In this document: one piece after another, positions 5,729 through 7,385 of the stretch
Layout of the letters: every line of letters starts with the position of its first letter
How positions within the stretch are numbered: position 1 is the stretch's first letter
Assembly (NCBI GenBank): GCA_015522885.1
Contig: WALJ01000173.1
Span: 1-7,385 of the forward strand
Source of the DNA: Thermoplasmata archaeon
GTDB taxonomy: Archaea > Thermoplasmatota > Thermoplasmata > WALJ01
DNA length: 7,385 nucleotides
Direction: 5' to 3'
Notes under the pieces: model-generated
Database searches by the model: none
What the model was told of the DNA's origin: nothing
What the model saw: only the letters and a program-made list of their open reading frames with translations
Program-made: the position numbers and the translations under genes

Positions 5729-7046
5729 TTAAAGGCCGAGCGGTGCGACGTTGAGTATTGATATGATTTCTCGCTGCTGGTGTTTGATCTGGGTGGTTCT
5801 GATGATGGTTCCTTTTCCGTCCAGTGTGAGTTCTATTCGTTTGATTCCGTCGAGTATTTCCAGTGCTTTGATGGAGCTGAGTTCTTTTCCTGATTCTTTG
5901 AGTATCTTTTTGATTAGTGAGAGAAGGAGCACTGCCAGGATGCATATGAAAACGTGGGCCTTGACATGCTGCTCGGTATAAACATACATGGGTCTTACTT
6001 CCACGATGTCTTTGAGTGTTTGGAAGAACTTTTCAACCGTGTCCCTGTCATGATATACATGGGCGATTTCGACAGGAGATAGATCGGGGTTGGATGTCTC
6101 CAAAATGAACTTTCCATCCAGCCTCGAAGCTTTTTCCATCTCTTTCTCTATCGGTTCGAACTTCAGCCTGGGAGAGCCCCGTTGATTGATTTTTATGTCA
6201 AAGTATCTCTTTGTCTTGTACTTCTCCAATATGGTGCATGTCCTATGATAGACCTGCTCCTTTGTCTTGAGATTTCTCTTGCCACATCCATTCTTGACCC
6301 GTTCCAGACTCTCTACGGTCCTAGCTATCATTGTTTCTCTGAATATCCGGTCATCCTCTGCCTTGCTCTTGTTCCAACAGATTATCCAACGCTTTCCATC
6401 AACCATCTTTTCTGCGAGCCATATCTCACGTTCCTCAGAGTAGTTCGTTAGAACAGCCCTGGTATACTCCTCATCAGGGACCTTAGACACGATCTTGATT
6501 TCTGATGCCCCCATCTTCCTGGCCACGATGTAATTGTACCCCAAACCCAAGAGCTGGTCAAGGTTTTCCTGCGATATCATTCCACGGTCAATGATGATCA
6601 CAGGGCTTTCCAGTCCAAACTCAGTTTTCAGTTTCTCTGCAAAGCCCTGGACGGTCGTAACGTCCCTCACGGAACCAGGAAAGACATCATGAGTTATCGG
6701 GATACAATCACTGTCAACCCCAAGTCCGATGTTGATCTGCAATTTATCATCTCTGTGGTCAGTGCTGTGACCATACTCACCAAGCGGGCATTTCGTGCCC
6801 TCGAAGTATGTGGATGTGAGGTCATAGAAGATCGTGGACGTGTCTATGCCATATATCCGTTTGACGGTCTTGTACAGCTCTTTCTGGACATTTAAAATAA
6901 CCTCGTCAGTGAGGTAATTCATCGCATTGTAGAATATCTGGGGATGGACCTTATCCGGAGGTATATCCAAGAATACTGGCAGGGCGGTCTTCTCATACCA
7001 ATCCTTAAGCCTATTTCTGCTTACTGGCTCAACGGGCTTTGGGACA
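5729..7046 (-). mobile_element. Remnant of an IS4/IS1634-group insertion sequence
   Basis: The element is defined by its transposase. Its exact ends are not resolved: I found no convincing terminal inverted repeats or target duplication in the AT-rich 47-base spacer before 5729 or beyond 7046. The left end, by transcription direction, appears cut off near 7040-7066 where family similarity stops. The limits given are therefore approximate. Confidence 0.55.
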
Positions 7047-7066
7047 AAATTATTTGGTGGGCAATT
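5729..7066 (-). pseudogene. IS4/IS1634-like transposase, N-terminally truncated
   Basis: An open frame of 445 codons with no ATG. The only sizeable start is a TTG at 6970, giving 413 residues, so the N terminus is missing compared with the roughly 550 residues usual for IS1634-type transposases. Family-like sequence begins near 7035 with VEPVSRNRLKDWYEKTALP. Numbered from the TTG, the catalytic acids are D50 (FYDLTSTYFEG), D128 (IIIDRGMIS) and E313 in YHDRDTVEKFFQTLK (306-320), which fits the Y-2-R-3-E-6-K signature of the IS4 group exactly. A hydrophobic helix (VFICILAVLLLSLIKK, 340-355) is usual there. A TAG at 7067-7069 closes the frame upstream. The gene converges on the operon, with 47 bases between them. 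The catalytic core is intact but the element looks non-autonomous. Confidence 0.75.
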
Positions 7067-7155
7067 CTAGGGCTTTACAATCCTCTTCTGTAAGCTTGAT
7101 TGTGCGTGTATGATAGTGAGCGGAGTATTGTTCCAGGAATTCAGTACTGTCCCAA
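7039..7155. repeat. 8-bp inverted repeat TTGGGACA/TGTCCCAA
   Basis: TTGGGACA at 7039-7046 is the exact reverse complement of TGTCCCAA at 7148-7155. The right copy lies immediately past the stop codon of the second transposase, where an IS end is expected, and GGGACA-type ends occur in some IS elements. The left copy sits at the point where the first transposase loses family similarity. The repeat is short, so chance is possible. Confidence 0.3.
7070..7140. other. Junction between two IS elements, no gene assigned
   Basis: This stretch separates the tail of the second transposase gene from the truncated IS4-type frame. A minus-strand frame crosses it (7325-7050, ending YHTRTIKLTEEDCKALELPT), but its first half is out of frame with the real transposase it overlaps. 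The last 30 or so residues look somewhat protein-like and could be a scrap of another gene or of the missing transposase N terminus. Nothing can be named. Confidence 0.35.
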
Positions 7156-7156
7156 T

Positions 7157-7385
7157 TTATACCGCAAAATGATACATCAAGAAATCCTGCCATGTCCACA
7201 AATGGTTCGTTAACCCTTCCATCATTGCAGGTGAGGTGTTTCTCTTGAATTCGGTCATGAAATCCCAGTAGAATTGGAAGAGATGCAGATGGGCTTCCAG
7301 TCTGCTCTTCTTTTTGGAGAAGCATTTTGTCTTTCGGACCAGCCTGCCGTTCCTTTCTCTCAGTATTCCGTTGAAGTTTTCTATA
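7157..7385 (-). CDS. Second DDE transposase, C-terminal 75 residues (partial)
   Basis: This frame enters from the window edge and ends with TAA at 7157-7159. It reads IENFNGILRERNGRLVRKTK and then CFSKKKSRLEAHLHLFQFYW, ending DFLMYHFAV. The pattern of E-N-F-N, then L-R-R-K-T, F-S-K-K-K, L-x-x-H-x-x-L-F-x-x-Y is typical of the end of IS1-like/IS6-like DDE transposases. The Glu in IENFN would be the third catalytic acid. It is unrelated to the neighbouring IS4-type transposase, so two elements lie side by side. Its start and the rest of the element are outside the window, so the family call is tentative. Confidence 0.65.
   Translation of the reverse strand, partial: IENFNGILRERNGRLVRKTKCFSKKKSRLEAHLHLFQFYWDFMTEFKRNTSPAMMEGLTNHLWTWQDFLMYHFAV

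Noticed and set aside
7050..7325. Minus-strand 91-residue open frame
   Set aside because: From 7325 to 7157 it overlaps, out of frame, a sequence that clearly encodes a transposase C terminus, so it is mostly a shadow.
1..7385. tRNA, rRNA or CRISPR array
   Set aside because: No cloverleaf-like segment, rRNA motif or regularly spaced repeats were seen on reading both strands, although a covariance search was not possible.

Overview
The window looks archaeal. Its genes use ATA for Ile and AGA/AGG for Arg heavily. Ribosome-binding sites are of the GGTGAT/GGAGG type, and an AT-rich TATA-like box sits about 26 bases ahead of the expected transcription start. The protein families fit a euryarchaeal/Thermoplasmatota-like lineage, but I cannot place it more finely without searches.

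Layout: 1-280 holds no convincing intact gene, only a possible decayed small membrane-protein gene on the minus strand. About 280-328 is a promoter and ribosome-binding region. From 329 to 5681 runs one tight plus-strand operon of seven genes: a small ribbon-helix-helix protein, ATP sulfurylase (sat), a DHH-family phosphoesterase, a short sulfotransferase-family protein, APS kinase (cysC), an SLC13/DASS-type anion permease, and a universal-stress-protein-like protein. From sat onward every gene overlaps the next by 1-11 bases, so co-transcription and translational coupling are very likely. From about 5729 to the end the minus strand holds insertion-sequence debris: a 5'-truncated IS4/IS1634-like transposase that keeps its catalytic residues, and the C-terminal end of a second, different DDE transposase that runs off the window.

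How the operon may work: the permease would bring in sulfate, ATP sulfurylase would make APS, APS kinase would make PAPS, the sulfotransferase-like protein would move the sulfuryl group from PAPS to an unknown acceptor, and the DHH phosphoesterase would remove the by-product pAp, as NrnA-type DHH enzymes do. No PAPS/APS reductase or sulfite reductase is present in the window, so the locus reads as a self-contained sulfation module rather than a reductive sulfate-assimilation cluster. The individual family assignments are well supported by motifs. The integrated pathway, and the pAp role of the DHH protein in particular, are inference from gene content and order.
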